64,000 nucleotides of DNA from Streptococcus sp. M334 (GTDB lineage: Bacteria; Bacillota; Bacilli; Lactobacillales; Streptococcaceae): assembly GCF_000187745.1 (NCBI RefSeq), contig NZ_GL732489.1, positions 62,001 to 126,000 of the forward strand. The letters are read 5' to 3'. This document shows, piece by piece, positions 57,528-64,000 of the stretch; the stretch's first letter is position 1; each line of letters begins with the position of its first letter. A program made the translations under genes and the position numbers. The notes under the pieces were generated by a model that was not told where the DNA came from, searched no databases, and saw only the letters and a program-made list of their open reading frames with translations.

Positions 57528-58160
57528 ATGAAAAAAGTACTTTGTGTCATTTATCCTAATTTTTCTCTTTATGAGATAACCACTTTAACAAGTACTTTAG
57601 CTCTGTCTTTTGATATCACGATTGATTATGTAGCTTCTGAGAATTCGATGGTGGTCTCTGAGGATGGTTTGCCCTGTCAACCGACGAAAACATTGGATCA
57701 AATCCGTATAGAAGATTATTCTTGTGTGATTTTGCCAGGAATGGTAAATATAGGTTCTGCTCTACAAGATGAGAAATTGATCTCGTTTTTGAGAAGTCTT
57801 AATGAGCAAGATATCCTAATTGCAGCCATTTCTTCAGCGCCCCTTTTATTGGCGAAAGCAGGCTTGTTGAACAACACGAAATTTACAGGTGGAATTTGGC
57901 AAAACTTCTTTGACTATTTTGAATTTCTTCCACGTGAGAATTTCCAACCGAAAGTTCTTGTCCAAGATAAACAAATCATTACGGCTATCGGTTTTGCACA
58001 TCAAGAGTTTGCAAGAAAAGTGATTCTTGGTTTAGGATTGGCAGAGAATACGGAAAACTATTTTAAAGAACAGAACGAGTATGCTGAAGAGGATTTGATA
58101 TTTACTCTATCAGATGAAGAGTTTGATCAAGTGAAGCAGAGTATAGAAAACATCCTCTAA
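57528..58160 (+). CDS. DJ-1/PfpI-family protein with Ser at the nucleophile position
   Basis: A 210-residue flavodoxin-like protein. N-terminal KKVLCVIYPNFSLYEI, AENSMVVSEDGLPCQPT-like middle and DYSCVILPGM fit DJ-1/ThiJ. The nucleophile elbow reads IAAISSAPLLLAKAG where DJ-1 has IAAICAGP, so the reactive Cys is replaced by Ser and classical Cys chemistry is unlikely. About 20 C-terminal residues extend beyond the domain. ATG 57528 follows GAGG; ATG 57519 is a leaderless-like alternative behind TAAAAT. Lies between dnaK and dnaJ. Confidence 0.82.
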   Translation: MKKVLCVIYPNFSLYEITTLTSTLALSFDITIDYVASENSMVVSEDGLPCQPTKTLDQIRIEDYSCVILPGMVNIGSALQDEKLISFLRSLNEQDILIAAISSAPLLLAKAGLLNNTKFTGGIWQNFFDYFEFLPRENFQPKVLVQDKQIITAIGFAHQEFARKVILGLGLAENTENYFKEQNEYAEEDLIFTLSDEEFDQVKQSIENIL

Positions 58161-58177
58161 AGATTTACATGAAAATT

Positions 58178-58216
58178 ATAGAAAGGAACAAATGTGTTCA
58201 GGGAATTGAACACGGG
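58178..58216 (+). repeat. 39-bp direct repeat upstream of dnaJ, copy 1
   Basis: ATAGAAAGGAAC...GAACACGGG, identical to copy 2 at 58291-58329. Each copy contains hairpin GTGTTCA-GGGAAT-TGAACAC. Confidence 0.85.
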
Positions 58217-58290
58217 TTCCAAAGTTTCTGACTCAATATAAAAGAAAGGAATTGAACCCGGCCTAAATGGAGGTTTGATTCAAAATATCA

Positions 58291-58329
58291 ATAGAAAGGA
58301 ACAAATGTGTTCAGGGAATTGAACACGGG
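58291..58329 (+). repeat. 39-bp direct repeat upstream of dnaJ, copy 2
   Basis: Identical to copy 1, 113 bp downstream of it. A shortened version, AGAAAGGA joined to ATTGAACCCGG, lies between them at about 58242-58260. Confidence 0.85.
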
Positions 58330-58432
58330 CTACGGACTGTGCCAAAAAGATAGTTTTTTCTAGGACGCAAGCGTCCGTCGTCAAAACCCCTATTTTGGCT
58401 GTGTCCGTTTGACGCCCTTTGTATCTTGAATT

Positions 58433-59572
58433 ATGAACAATACTGAATTTTATGATCGTCTGGGGGTGTCCAAAAACGCTTCGGCAGACGAGATCAAAAA
58501 GGCTTATCGTAAGCTTTCGAAAAAATACCACCCAGATATCAACAAAGAGCCTGGTGCTGAGGAAAAGTACAAGGAAGTTCAGGAAGCCTATGAGACTTTG
58601 AGTGACGACCAAAAACGTGCAGCCTATGACCAATATGGTGCTGCAGGCGCCAATGGTGGATTTGGAGGCTTCGGTGGTGGAGCTGGCGGTTTCAACGGGG
58701 CAGGTGGCTTTGGTGGTTTTGAGGATATTTTCTCAAGTTTCTTCGGTGGAGGCGGTGCTTCACGCAATCCAAATGCTCCTCGTCAAGGGGATGATCTCCA
58801 GTATCGTGTGAACTTGACCTTTGAAGAAGCTATTTTTGGAGCTGAAAAAGAAGTTAAATACAACCGTGAAGCTAGCTGTCGTACATGTAATGGCTCTGGT
58901 GCTAAGCCAGGAACAAGCCCAGTCACTTGTGGACGCTGTCATGGTGCTGGTGTCATTAACGTCGATACACAGACTCCGCTTGGTATGATGCGTCGCCAAG
59001 TAACCTGTGATGTCTGTCATGGTCGCGGAAAAGAAATCAAATATCCATGTACAACCTGTCACGGAACAGGTCATGAAAAACAAGCCCATAGCGTACATGT
59101 CAAAATTCCTGCTGGTGTGGAAACGGGTCAACAAATTCGCCTAGCTGGTCAAGGTGAAGCTGGATTTAACGGTGGACCTTATGGTGACTTGTATGTGGTG
59201 GTTTCCGTGGAAGCCAGCGATAAGTTTGAACGTGAAGGGACTACTATCTTCTACAATCTCAACCTCAACTTTGTTCAAGCAGCTCTTGGTGATACAGTAG
59301 ATATTCCAACTGTTCACGGTGATGTTGAATTGGTTATCCCAGAGGGAACTCAGACTGGTAAGAAATTCCGCCTACGTGGCAAGGGAGCTCCAAGCCTTCG
59401 TGGCGGTGCAGTTGGTGACCAATACGTTACCGTTAATGTCGTGACTCCGACAGGCTTGAACGACCGCCAAAAAGCAGCTTTGAAAGAATTTGCAGCTGCT
59501 GGTGACTTGAAAGTAAATCCAAAGAAAAAAGGCTTCTTTGACCATATTAAAGATGCCTTTGAAGGAGAATAA
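58433..59572 (+). CDS. dnaJ: Chaperone DnaJ (Hsp40)
   Basis: A 379-residue type I Hsp40 that stimulates DnaK ATPase and presents clients. J domain (residues 4-70) with HPD in [10 protein letters not shown]; Gly/Phe-rich region (about 75-120); zinc domain with four CxxCxGxG motifs ([32 protein letters not shown]); C-terminal substrate-binding domain. Separated from dnaK by the DJ-1 gene and repeats. The start has a weak ribosome site (TTGAATT), and the 272-bp leader carries a GGACGC-AA-GCGTCC hairpin. Confidence 0.96.
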   Translation: MNNTEFYDRLGVSKNASADEIKKAYRKLSKKYHPDINKEPGAEEKYKEVQEAYETLSDDQKRAAYDQYGAAGANGGFGGFGGGAGGFNGAGGFGGFEDIFSSFFGGGGASRNPNAPRQGDDLQYRVNLTFEEAIFGAEKEVKYNREASCRTCNGSGAKPGTSPVTCGRCHGAGVINVDTQTPLGMMRRQVTCDVCHGRGKEIKYPCTTCHGTGHEKQAHSVHVKIPAGVETGQQIRLAGQGEAGFNGGPYGDLYVVVSVEASDKFEREGTTIFYNLNLNFVQAALGDTVDIPTVHGDVELVIPEGTQTGKKFRLRGKGAPSLRGGAVGDQYVTVNVVTPTGLNDRQKAALKEFAAAGDLKVNPKKKGFFDHIKDAFEGE

Positions 59573-59576
59573 AAGT

Positions 59577-59600
59577 AAAAAGAGCCGTTGGGCTCTTTTT
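59577..59600 (+). terminator. Terminator of dnaJ
   Basis: AAAAAGAGCC-GTTG-GGCTCTTTTT, perfect. Confidence 0.88.
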
Positions 59601-59615
59601 GTTTATAGATTTTTT

Positions 59616-59752
59616 AAGACTTTCCTTAAGTAATGACGGACGGTAGCGACCTTCTTCGAAGTTCCATACCTAAACTTTGAGCCTAGATCTCAAAGTTTCC
59701 GGACACCTGAAATCAAGCTGTTTCAGGTGTTTTCATTACGGCGGAAAGTCTT
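59616..59752. repeat. Multibranched structured element downstream of dnaJ
   Basis: Outer stem AAGACTTTCC/GGAAAGTCTT (10 bp), inner TAATGA/TCATTA, then branches CTTC-TTC-GAAG, AAACTTTGAG/CTCAAAGTTT and ACACCTGAAA/TTTCAGGTGT (10 bp each, perfect). The AAACTTTGAG stem is the same as in the element at 55313-55426. No open frame of note. Confidence 0.65.
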
Positions 59753-59829
59753 CGATTTAGTTATGAAACGGTGAATGAGTTGCCTAAATTATGATGTATT
59801 GTTGATGTAATATAGCTTGTTTATGTTTT

Positions 59830-59853
59830 AAAAAGAGCCACTCGGCTCTTTTT
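59830..59853 (-). terminator. Terminator of the 95-aa gene
   Basis: AAAAAGAGCC/GGCTCT stem (GAGTGGC-type loop) with T/A runs on both sides, usable in both directions; overlaps the minus-strand stop codon. Confidence 0.7.
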
Positions 59854-60139
59854 ACTTATCTTCAGTTTCCTGCAGTTCTTTTATCACAGCTAGTCTAGTT
59901 TGGATATCTTTTTCCAAGACCTTAAACTTGTAAGTCAGGTCTTCTTGGTATTCCTTGATGAGTTCTTTTTGCTGGTCAATGATTTGTAGGCTGTTTTGGA
60001 TAATATCTACATCATCCTTGATAGCTTGAACGCGGTCAGTGGTATTCAAGACTTCATCTGTGATGGTTTGGCGATTTTTTGTGACCAGATAACTTCCGGC
60101 TGCAGCTCCTGCAAATAGCAGTAGATTGGATAATTTCAT
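59852..60139 (-). CDS. Small membrane-anchored coiled-coil protein (YtxH-like architecture)
   Basis: A 95-residue hypothetical protein. Short hydrophobic N-terminus (residues 4-20, SNLLLFAGAAAGSYLV) followed by KNRQ and a long charged helix (about 25-93) predicted to form a coiled coil. No recognised domain; similar design to YtxH/DUF-type stress proteins. Lies 9 nt downstream of the HIT gene on the same strand, so cotranscribed. Confidence 0.75.
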   Translation of the reverse strand: MKLSNLLLFAGAAAGSYLVTKNRQTITDEVLNTTDRVQAIKDDVDIIQNSLQIIDQQKELIKEYQEDLTYKFKVLEKDIQTRLAVIKELQETEDK

Positions 60140-60148
60140 GGCAACTCC

Positions 60149-60559
60149 TTAGGCGTTTTTGATGGTTTCAGCGACTTGAGCAAGTTTGTCAAAGTCTGGT
60201 TCGTGGGCGATAAAATCAATCTTGAGGTCATCGTCCGCACTGTAGCGAGGTACGAGGTGAACGTGGGTATGAAAGACGGTTTGCCCTGCGATTTCTTCAC
60301 AGTTAGCAATGATATTCATACCAGCAGCCTTGGTAGCTTTCATGACTTTTTGAGCTACTTTTGGTACTTGGGCAAAGAGTTGGCTAGCGCTAGTAGCGTC
60401 CATCTCCAAAAGATTGCGATAGTGTTCCTTTGGCACGACTAAGGTGTGTCCTGGTGTCACTTGAGAGATATCAAGAAAGGCAAGAACCTGCTCATCTTCA
60501 TATACTTTTGAAGCAGGAATTTCCCCTGCAATGATTTTACAAAAAATGCAATCTGACAT
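60149..60559 (-). CDS. hit: HIT-family nucleotide hydrolase (Hint type)
   Basis: A 136-residue histidine-triad protein, likely an AMP-lysine or nucleoside phosphoramidate hydrolase. Zn-type N-terminus DCIFCKIIAGEIPASKVYED, triad HTHVHLVPR with catalytic central His. Divergent from ecsA with a 67-bp shared promoter region, and followed by the 95-aa gene. Confidence 0.93.
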   Translation of the reverse strand: MSDCIFCKIIAGEIPASKVYEDEQVLAFLDISQVTPGHTLVVPKEHYRNLLEMDATSASQLFAQVPKVAQKVMKATKAAGMNIIANCEEIAGQTVFHTHVHLVPRYSADDDLKIDFIAHEPDFDKLAQVAETIKNA

Positions 60560-60586
60560 AAAATCTACCTCTACTGTATTGAATTT

Positions 60587-60595
60587 TGATATAAT
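60587..60595 (+). promoter_or_regulatory. Extended -10 promoter of ecsAB
   Basis: TGATATAAT (hexamer 60590-60595), 31 nt before the ecsA ATG. Confidence 0.6.
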
Positions 60596-60626
60596 ATAGC
60601 TACATTATACCAGATTTGGAGAAAAT

Positions 60627-61358
60627 ATGTTAGAAATTAAAAACCTGACAGGTGGCTATGTTCATGTCCCTGTCTTGAAAGATGTGTCCTTTACTGTTGA
60701 AAGTGGGCAGTTAGTTGGTTTGATTGGTCTCAATGGCGCTGGGAAATCAACGACAATTAATGAAATTATCGGTCTGTTGACACCTTATAGCGGTTCTATC
60801 AATATCAATGGTCTGACCCTGCAAGAAGATGCAACGAGCTACCGCAAGCAGATTGGCTACATTCCTGAGACGCCTAGCCTGTATGAGGAATTGACCCTTA
60901 GAGAGCATATCGAAACGGTTGCTATGGCTTATGGTATTGAGCAGAAAGTGGCTTTTGAGAGAGTGGAGCCTTTGTTAAAAATGTTCCGTCTGGATCAGAA
61001 ATTAGATTGGTTCCCTGTTCATTTTTCAAAAGGGATGAAGCAGAAGGTCATGATTATCTGTGCTTTTGTGGTGGATCCGAGTCTTTTCATCGTGGATGAG
61101 CCTTTCCTTGGGCTCGATCCGCTGGCTATTGCAGACTTGATTCAGCTTTTGGAAGTGGAAAAGCAAAAGGGCAAGTCCATTCTCATGAGTACCCACGTGC
61201 TGGATTCAGCGGAGAAGATGTGTGATGCCTTTATCATTCTTCACAAGGGAGAGGTGCGTGCCAAGGGGAATCTCCTGCAACTGCGCGAAGCCTTTGATAT
61301 GCCTGAGGCTAGTTTGAATGATATTTACTTGGCTCTGACCAAAGAGGAGGAGCTATGA
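60627..61358 (+). CDS. ecsA: ABC transporter ATP-binding protein EcsA-like
   Basis: A 243-residue ATPase. Walker A GLNGAGKST (residues 36-44), signature FSKGMKQKV, Walker B LFIVDEPFLGLDPL, switch MSTHVLD. Partner of the EcsB-type permease encoded next (4-nt overlap). In Bacillus, Ecs affects protein secretion and intramembrane proteolysis; the same role is possible here. Confidence 0.9.
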   Translation: MLEIKNLTGGYVHVPVLKDVSFTVESGQLVGLIGLNGAGKSTTINEIIGLLTPYSGSININGLTLQEDATSYRKQIGYIPETPSLYEELTLREHIETVAMAYGIEQKVAFERVEPLLKMFRLDQKLDWFPVHFSKGMKQKVMIICAFVVDPSLFIVDEPFLGLDPLAIADLIQLLEVEKQKGKSILMSTHVLDSAEKMCDAFIILHKGEVRAKGNLLQLREAFDMPEASLNDIYLALTKEEEL

Positions 61359-62404
61359 AAGACTTGTTTTTAAAGAGAAAGCAGGCTTTTCGTAAGGAGT
61401 GTCTTGGTTATCTGCGCTATGTTCTCAATGACCACTTTGTCTTGTTCCTGCTTGTTCTGCTGGGATTTCTAGCCTACCAGTACAGTCAACTCTTACAACA
61501 TTTTCCTGAAAATCATTGGCCTATCCTTTTGTTTGTAGGAATTACCTCTGTTTTACTGTTGCTTTGGGGTGGAATTGCCACCTATATGGAGGCTCCAGAC
61601 AAGCTCTTTCTCTTGGTTGGGGAAGAGGAAATCAAGCTCCATCTAAAACGTCAAACTGGCATTTCCCTAGTCTTTTGGTTCTTTGTCCAGACCCTTTTCT
61701 TGCTGTTATTTGCGCCTTTATTTTTAGCAATGGATTATGGTTTGCCTGTTTTTCTGGTCTATGTGCTTTTGTTTGGGTTAGGTAAATATTTCCTCTTTCG
61801 TCAAAAGGCCAGCAAGTTTTTTACGGAAACTGGACTGGACTGGGACTATGTCATTTCCCAAGAAAGCAAGCGCAAGCAAGTCTTACTTCGTTTCTTTGCC
61901 CTCTTTACGCAGGTCAAGGGAATTTCAAACAGCGTCAAGCGTCGTGCCTATCTGGATTTTATCCTAAAGGTTGTTCAGAAGGTGCCTGGAAAGATTTGGC
62001 AAAATCTCTATCTGCGTTCTTATCTGCGAAATGGAGATCTCTTTGCCCTCAGTCTCCGTCTGCTCTTACTTTCCTTGCTGGCTCAGGTCTTTATCGAGCA
62101 AGCTTGGATTGCGACAGCGGTGGTAGTCTTGTTTAACTATCTCTTGCTCTTCCAGTTGCTGGCTCTCTATCACGCCTTTGACTACCAGTATTTGACTCAA
62201 CTTTTTCCACTAGACAAGGGGCAAAAGGAAAAAGGCTTGCAGGCGGTAGTCCGAGGATTGACCAGTTTTGTTTTACTTGTGGAATTAGTTGTCGGGTTGA
62301 TTACCTTCCAAGAAAAACTAGCCCTTCTAGCCTTACTGGGAGCTGGTTTGGTTTTACTAGTTTTGTACTTACCTTATCAGGTAAAACGTCAGATGCAGGA
62401 CTAA
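61355..62404 (+). CDS. ecsB: ABC transporter permease EcsB-like
   Basis: A 349-residue membrane protein with about six hydrophobic segments (near residues 29-47, 55-73, 105-145, 228-245, 247-268, 300-340) and a basic central loop (QESKRKQVLLRFFALFTQVKG), matching EcsB. The ATG overlaps the ecsA stop by 4 nt. A strong bidirectional terminator separates it from the convergent blpT. Confidence 0.9.
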   Translation: MKDLFLKRKQAFRKECLGYLRYVLNDHFVLFLLVLLGFLAYQYSQLLQHFPENHWPILLFVGITSVLLLLWGGIATYMEAPDKLFLLVGEEEIKLHLKRQTGISLVFWFFVQTLFLLLFAPLFLAMDYGLPVFLVYVLLFGLGKYFLFRQKASKFFTETGLDWDYVISQESKRKQVLLRFFALFTQVKGISNSVKRRAYLDFILKVVQKVPGKIWQNLYLRSYLRNGDLFALSLRLLLLSLLAQVFIEQAWIATAVVVLFNYLLLFQLLALYHAFDYQYLTQLFPLDKGQKEKGLQAVVRGLTSFVLLVELVVGLITFQEKLALLALLGAGLVLLVLYLPYQVKRQMQD

Positions 62405-62424
62405 TATTGCTTATATGATATTAA

Positions 62425-62463
62425 AAAAGAAGTTGAGTTCAGTTTATCTCAACTTCTTTTATT
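62425..62463. terminator. Bidirectional terminator between ecsB and blpT
   Basis: Thirteen-bp perfect stem AAAAGAAGTTGAG/CTCAACTTCTTTT, flanked by A and T runs on both sides. Confidence 0.9.
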
Positions 62464-62465
62464 TT

Positions 62466-62789
62466 CTACAAGAGAATGGTTGGTCCGTAGAGACTCAACT
62501 TGGTCTTGACTTGGTCAAAGTGGAAGCGGTCATAGGCACGCCAAGCGGCGCGAGTAGGAGCATCTGGATTGAGAGCGCTGAGTCCCATGAGAAGACTGGA
62601 AGTCTGGTAGAATTTTTCCAGTTCAATCAAGACTCGATTATCCACTGTTTCAGCTTTGGCTAGAAAACCAAGAATAGAGTTTAATTGCTCCTGAAAGCGG
62701 ACGTCGTCAGCGGTTGCCTGTTTGCATGCTTGGTAAGCTTTGTTTAACTCAGTTATCAGTGCCTGAGCAGTTTTAATTGGGTCTGTCAT
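62466..62789 (-). CDS. blpT: BlpT-like protein, candidate immunity protein
   Basis: A 107-residue, soluble, all-helical protein (TAQALITELNKAYQACKQ, FQEQLNSILGFLAKAETVD, RVLIELEKFYQTSSLLMG, RAAWRAYDRFHFDQVKTKL). I recognise it by context (between ecsB and blpS) and from memory as the pneumococcal BlpT type. Size and four-helix pattern resemble class II bacteriocin immunity proteins such as the one at 35555. It lies 28 bp downstream of, and on the same strand as, a double-glycine peptide gene, so the two probably form one operon. GGAGG precedes the start. Confidence 0.72.
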   Translation of the reverse strand: MTDPIKTAQALITELNKAYQACKQATADDVRFQEQLNSILGFLAKAETVDNRVLIELEKFYQTSSLLMGLSALNPDAPTRAAWRAYDRFHFDQVKTKLSLYGPTILL

Positions 62790-62817
62790 TTACGTGACCT
62801 CCTATATAATTTATATT

Positions 62818-63069
62818 TTAAGGTAAGGGATTGTGTAAGTCTCCTAGTGAGGCACCTATATTATTAGCAACATTGCCAACTATGTTGCCCCAATCAATGA
62901 TACATTTACCATTATCAAGATTAGCTTTATTATATGAATATCCATTTCTACATAGTACATTATCGCTAATCATATGAAACGGAGAATACCATCCATATGG
63001 AATACTACCGCCATTTATATGAGAAAGTTCGATTGATGTTAATTGTTTTGTTTTATTTGACTTGGCCAT
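62818..63069 (-). CDS. Double-glycine-leader peptide, putative class II bacteriocin
   Basis: An 83-residue precursor. The leader MAKSNKTKQL-TSIELSHINGG has the conserved Leu/Ile-Glu-Leu spacing and ends in GG at residues 20-21, the cleavage site of ComA/BlpA-type ABC peptidase exporters. The 62-residue mature part starts SIPYGWYSPFH, has two Cys (positions 39 and 55 of the precursor, possible disulfide) and a Gly/Ala/Ile-rich end (IVGNVANNIGASLGD). AAGGAG lies 5-9 nt before the ATG. Upstream lies a BlpR-type direct repeat. I do not recognise it as a named Blp or pneumocin peptide. Confidence 0.8.
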   Translation of the reverse strand: MAKSNKTKQLTSIELSHINGGSIPYGWYSPFHMISDNVLCRNGYSYNKANLDNGKCIIDWGNIVGNVANNIGASLGDLHNPLP

Positions 63070-63250
63070 AATTTTCTCCTTGTTATATTTACGTCAATTG
63101 CAATAGAGTATATTTATAGGGTGTTAATCATGGTGGATGTGAATAAATTATATGTACCCCTCCTTTTTTGATGATTTTTAAAGTTGTTGCAAACATAGTC
63201 TTTCTATAATCATAGTCTATCACTTTTAACTCTTTTTTTTTATTCAAATC

Positions 63251-63280
63251 TTTAATTGTCATTGAAATTTCCTGAATGGT
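63251..63280 (-). promoter_or_regulatory. BlpR/ComE-type direct-repeat operator
   Basis: On the minus strand ACCATTCAG (63272-63280) and ACAATTAAA (63251-63259) are spaced by 12 bp, the 9-12-9 design of AgrA/LytTR-family regulators; the first half equals the BlpR half-site as I recall it. A TATGAT -10 candidate lies 35 bp downstream (63210-63215), about 140 nt before the peptide gene. Confidence 0.55.
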
Positions 63281-63413
63281 ACTGTTAAGATTTTATGATA
63301 AAATAATGGTAAGCTCATCATAATGTTGTAGAAAAATAGTCCTTTTAGGAGTTTTCAAAGACTGTTTAGGATTTGGTGGGCTTGTGCTAGAACTTTTCTG
63401 TTATTCTTTTCTT

Positions 63414-63518
63414 ATACTCAATGAAAATCAAAGAGCAAACTAGGAAGCTAGCCGCAGGCTGTACTTGAGTACGGCAAGGTGAAGCTGACGTGGTTTGAAT
63501 TTGATTTTCGAAGAGTAT
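63414..63518. repeat. BOX element, boxA-boxC form
   Basis: A 105-bp repeat, ATACTC to GAGTAT, almost identical to 9328-9431 and again without boxB. It ends 15 nt before the blpS start codon, so any blpSR message that starts upstream carries its fold next to the ribosome site. Confidence 0.9.
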
Positions 63519-63533
63519 TAGGAGGAGAATCCA

Positions 63534-63872
63534 ATGAAACATATGATTATTCAGACACAGAAAACAGTCTATAAAGTAAACGTCGACGATATCTACTATA
63601 TCCAAGCACATCCAACTAAAGCCCATACTGTAAAGATTGTTACAGAAGAGGCTAGTTTTAATATGGTTCAAAATTTAAGTAATCTTGAGAACCAATATGG
63701 GGAAAACTTGATGAGGTGTCATCGAAATTGTTTGGTCAATCTTGATAAAGTAAAATCGATTGATTTTCAAGAAAGAATCCTTTTTCTTGGAGAAGAAGGT
63801 CAATACGCTGTCAAGTATGCCAGACGTCGCTATAGAGAAATTCGTCAAAAATGGTTGAAAGAAGGAGAGTAA
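63534..63872 (+). CDS. blpS: LytTR DNA-binding protein BlpS
   Basis: A 112-residue protein that is only a LytTR DNA-binding domain: VNVDDIYYIQAHPTKAHTVKI, ENLMRCHRNCLVNLDKVKSID and the basic end YARRRYREIRQKWL. No receiver domain, as known for BlpS of the blp regulon. AGGAGGAG precedes the ATG. Four nt separate it from the blpR start. Confidence 0.85.
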   Translation: MKHMIIQTQKTVYKVNVDDIYYIQAHPTKAHTVKIVTEEASFNMVQNLSNLENQYGENLMRCHRNCLVNLDKVKSIDFQERILFLGEEGQYAVKYARRRYREIRQKWLKEGE

Positions 63873-63876
63873 GAAG

Positions 63877-64000
63877 ATGAGAATATTTATTTTAGAAGAT
63901 GATTTTTCCCAACAAGCTAGAATTGAAACGACCATTGAGAAACTTTTGAAAGCACATCATATCATTCCTAGCTCTTTTGAGGTATTTGGTAAGCCAGATC
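63877..64000 (+). CDS. blpR: Response regulator BlpR (partial, 5' end)
   Basis: The first 41 codons, MRIFILEDDFSQQARIETTI..., form the start of a receiver domain with the acidic pair Glu-Asp-Asp at residues 7-9; the rest lies beyond the right edge. GAAGGAG in the end of blpS serves as ribosome site. Expected to be a LytTR-type regulator paired with histidine kinase BlpH. Confidence 0.85.
   Translation, partial: MRIFILEDDFSQQARIETTIEKLLKAHHIIPSSFEVFGKPD

Noticed and set aside
58205-58262. tRNA-like remnant: the reverse strand shows GGGTTCAATTCC, a T-arm-like sequence
   Set aside because: No acceptor, D or anticodon stems can be assembled around it; the similarity is limited to a dozen bases.
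58178-58329. CRISPR-like array (two 39-bp repeats plus a partial)
   Set aside because: Only two exact copies, spacing of 74 bp with an internal degenerate copy, and no cas genes in the window.

Overview
The window comes from a low-GC Gram-positive coccus of the Streptococcus mitis group, close to S. pneumoniae, S. mitis and S. oralis. The basis is an Ami oligopeptide permease operon, EndA, an Endo-D-like glycosidase with a YSIRK signal and LPNTG anchor, the Piu iron transporter, BOX repeats and the edge of a blp bacteriocin locus. Most proteins look pneumococcal, but blocks that I recall as lying apart on pneumococcal chromosomes sit side by side here, so a non-pneumococcal mitis-group strain is likely. 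That comparison is from memory.

Layout. (1) 1-9.3 kb, envelope and housekeeping: yidC2 (cut by the left edge), acyP, a SpoU methyltransferase, a BI-1 protein, asnA, rsmD, coaD fused in frame to sepM, a DUF1146 gene, an AT-rich acyltransferase, murA, epuA, endA. (2) 9.3-17.8 kb: CNNM/CBS protein, tRNA-Cys, amiACDEF. (3) 17.8-22.9 kb: a PEBP-family gene divergent from a frameshifted LysR gene, then an ABC importer behind what looks like a ribosome-mediated attenuator with a Phe/Tyr-rich leader peptide. (4) 23-29.2 kb: yneF, racE, rdgB, phosphodiesterase, cbpB, xerD-like, scpA, scpB, rluB, yidD. (5) 29.2-37.6 kb: piuBCDA, galE, pepA, an immunity-like gene and a Na/Pi cotransporter. (6) 37.9-47.9 kb, surface and accessory region: Endo-D, then an island with a MucBP adhesin-like protein, a protein with 17 KP motifs in strict four-residue register, and four tandem mosaic membrane-anchored paralogues. 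(7) 48-62.4 kb: pgk, a FUSC-like gene, glnRA, PadR/DUF2812 genes, the hrcA-grpE-dnaK-dnaJ stress locus with structured intergenic repeats, HIT, ecsAB. (8) 62.4-64 kb: blpT, a new-looking double-glycine peptide gene behind a BlpR-type direct repeat, blpS and the start of blpR.

How the parts fit. Regulation is legible in several places: two CIRCE sites at hrcA, a perfect GlnR box at glnR, a CodY-like box at amiA, a cre-like site at Endo-D, PadR-type direct repeats, and three genes whose extended -10 box lies 6-7 nt before the ATG, so they should be leaderless. The best candidates for undescribed biology are the KP-repeat/tandem-paralogue island, the aromatic attenuator, the double-glycine peptide paired with blpT, and the covarying structured repeats between the chaperone genes. 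Two single-base changes in homopolymers (coaD-sepM and lysR) are either real variation or sequencing error.
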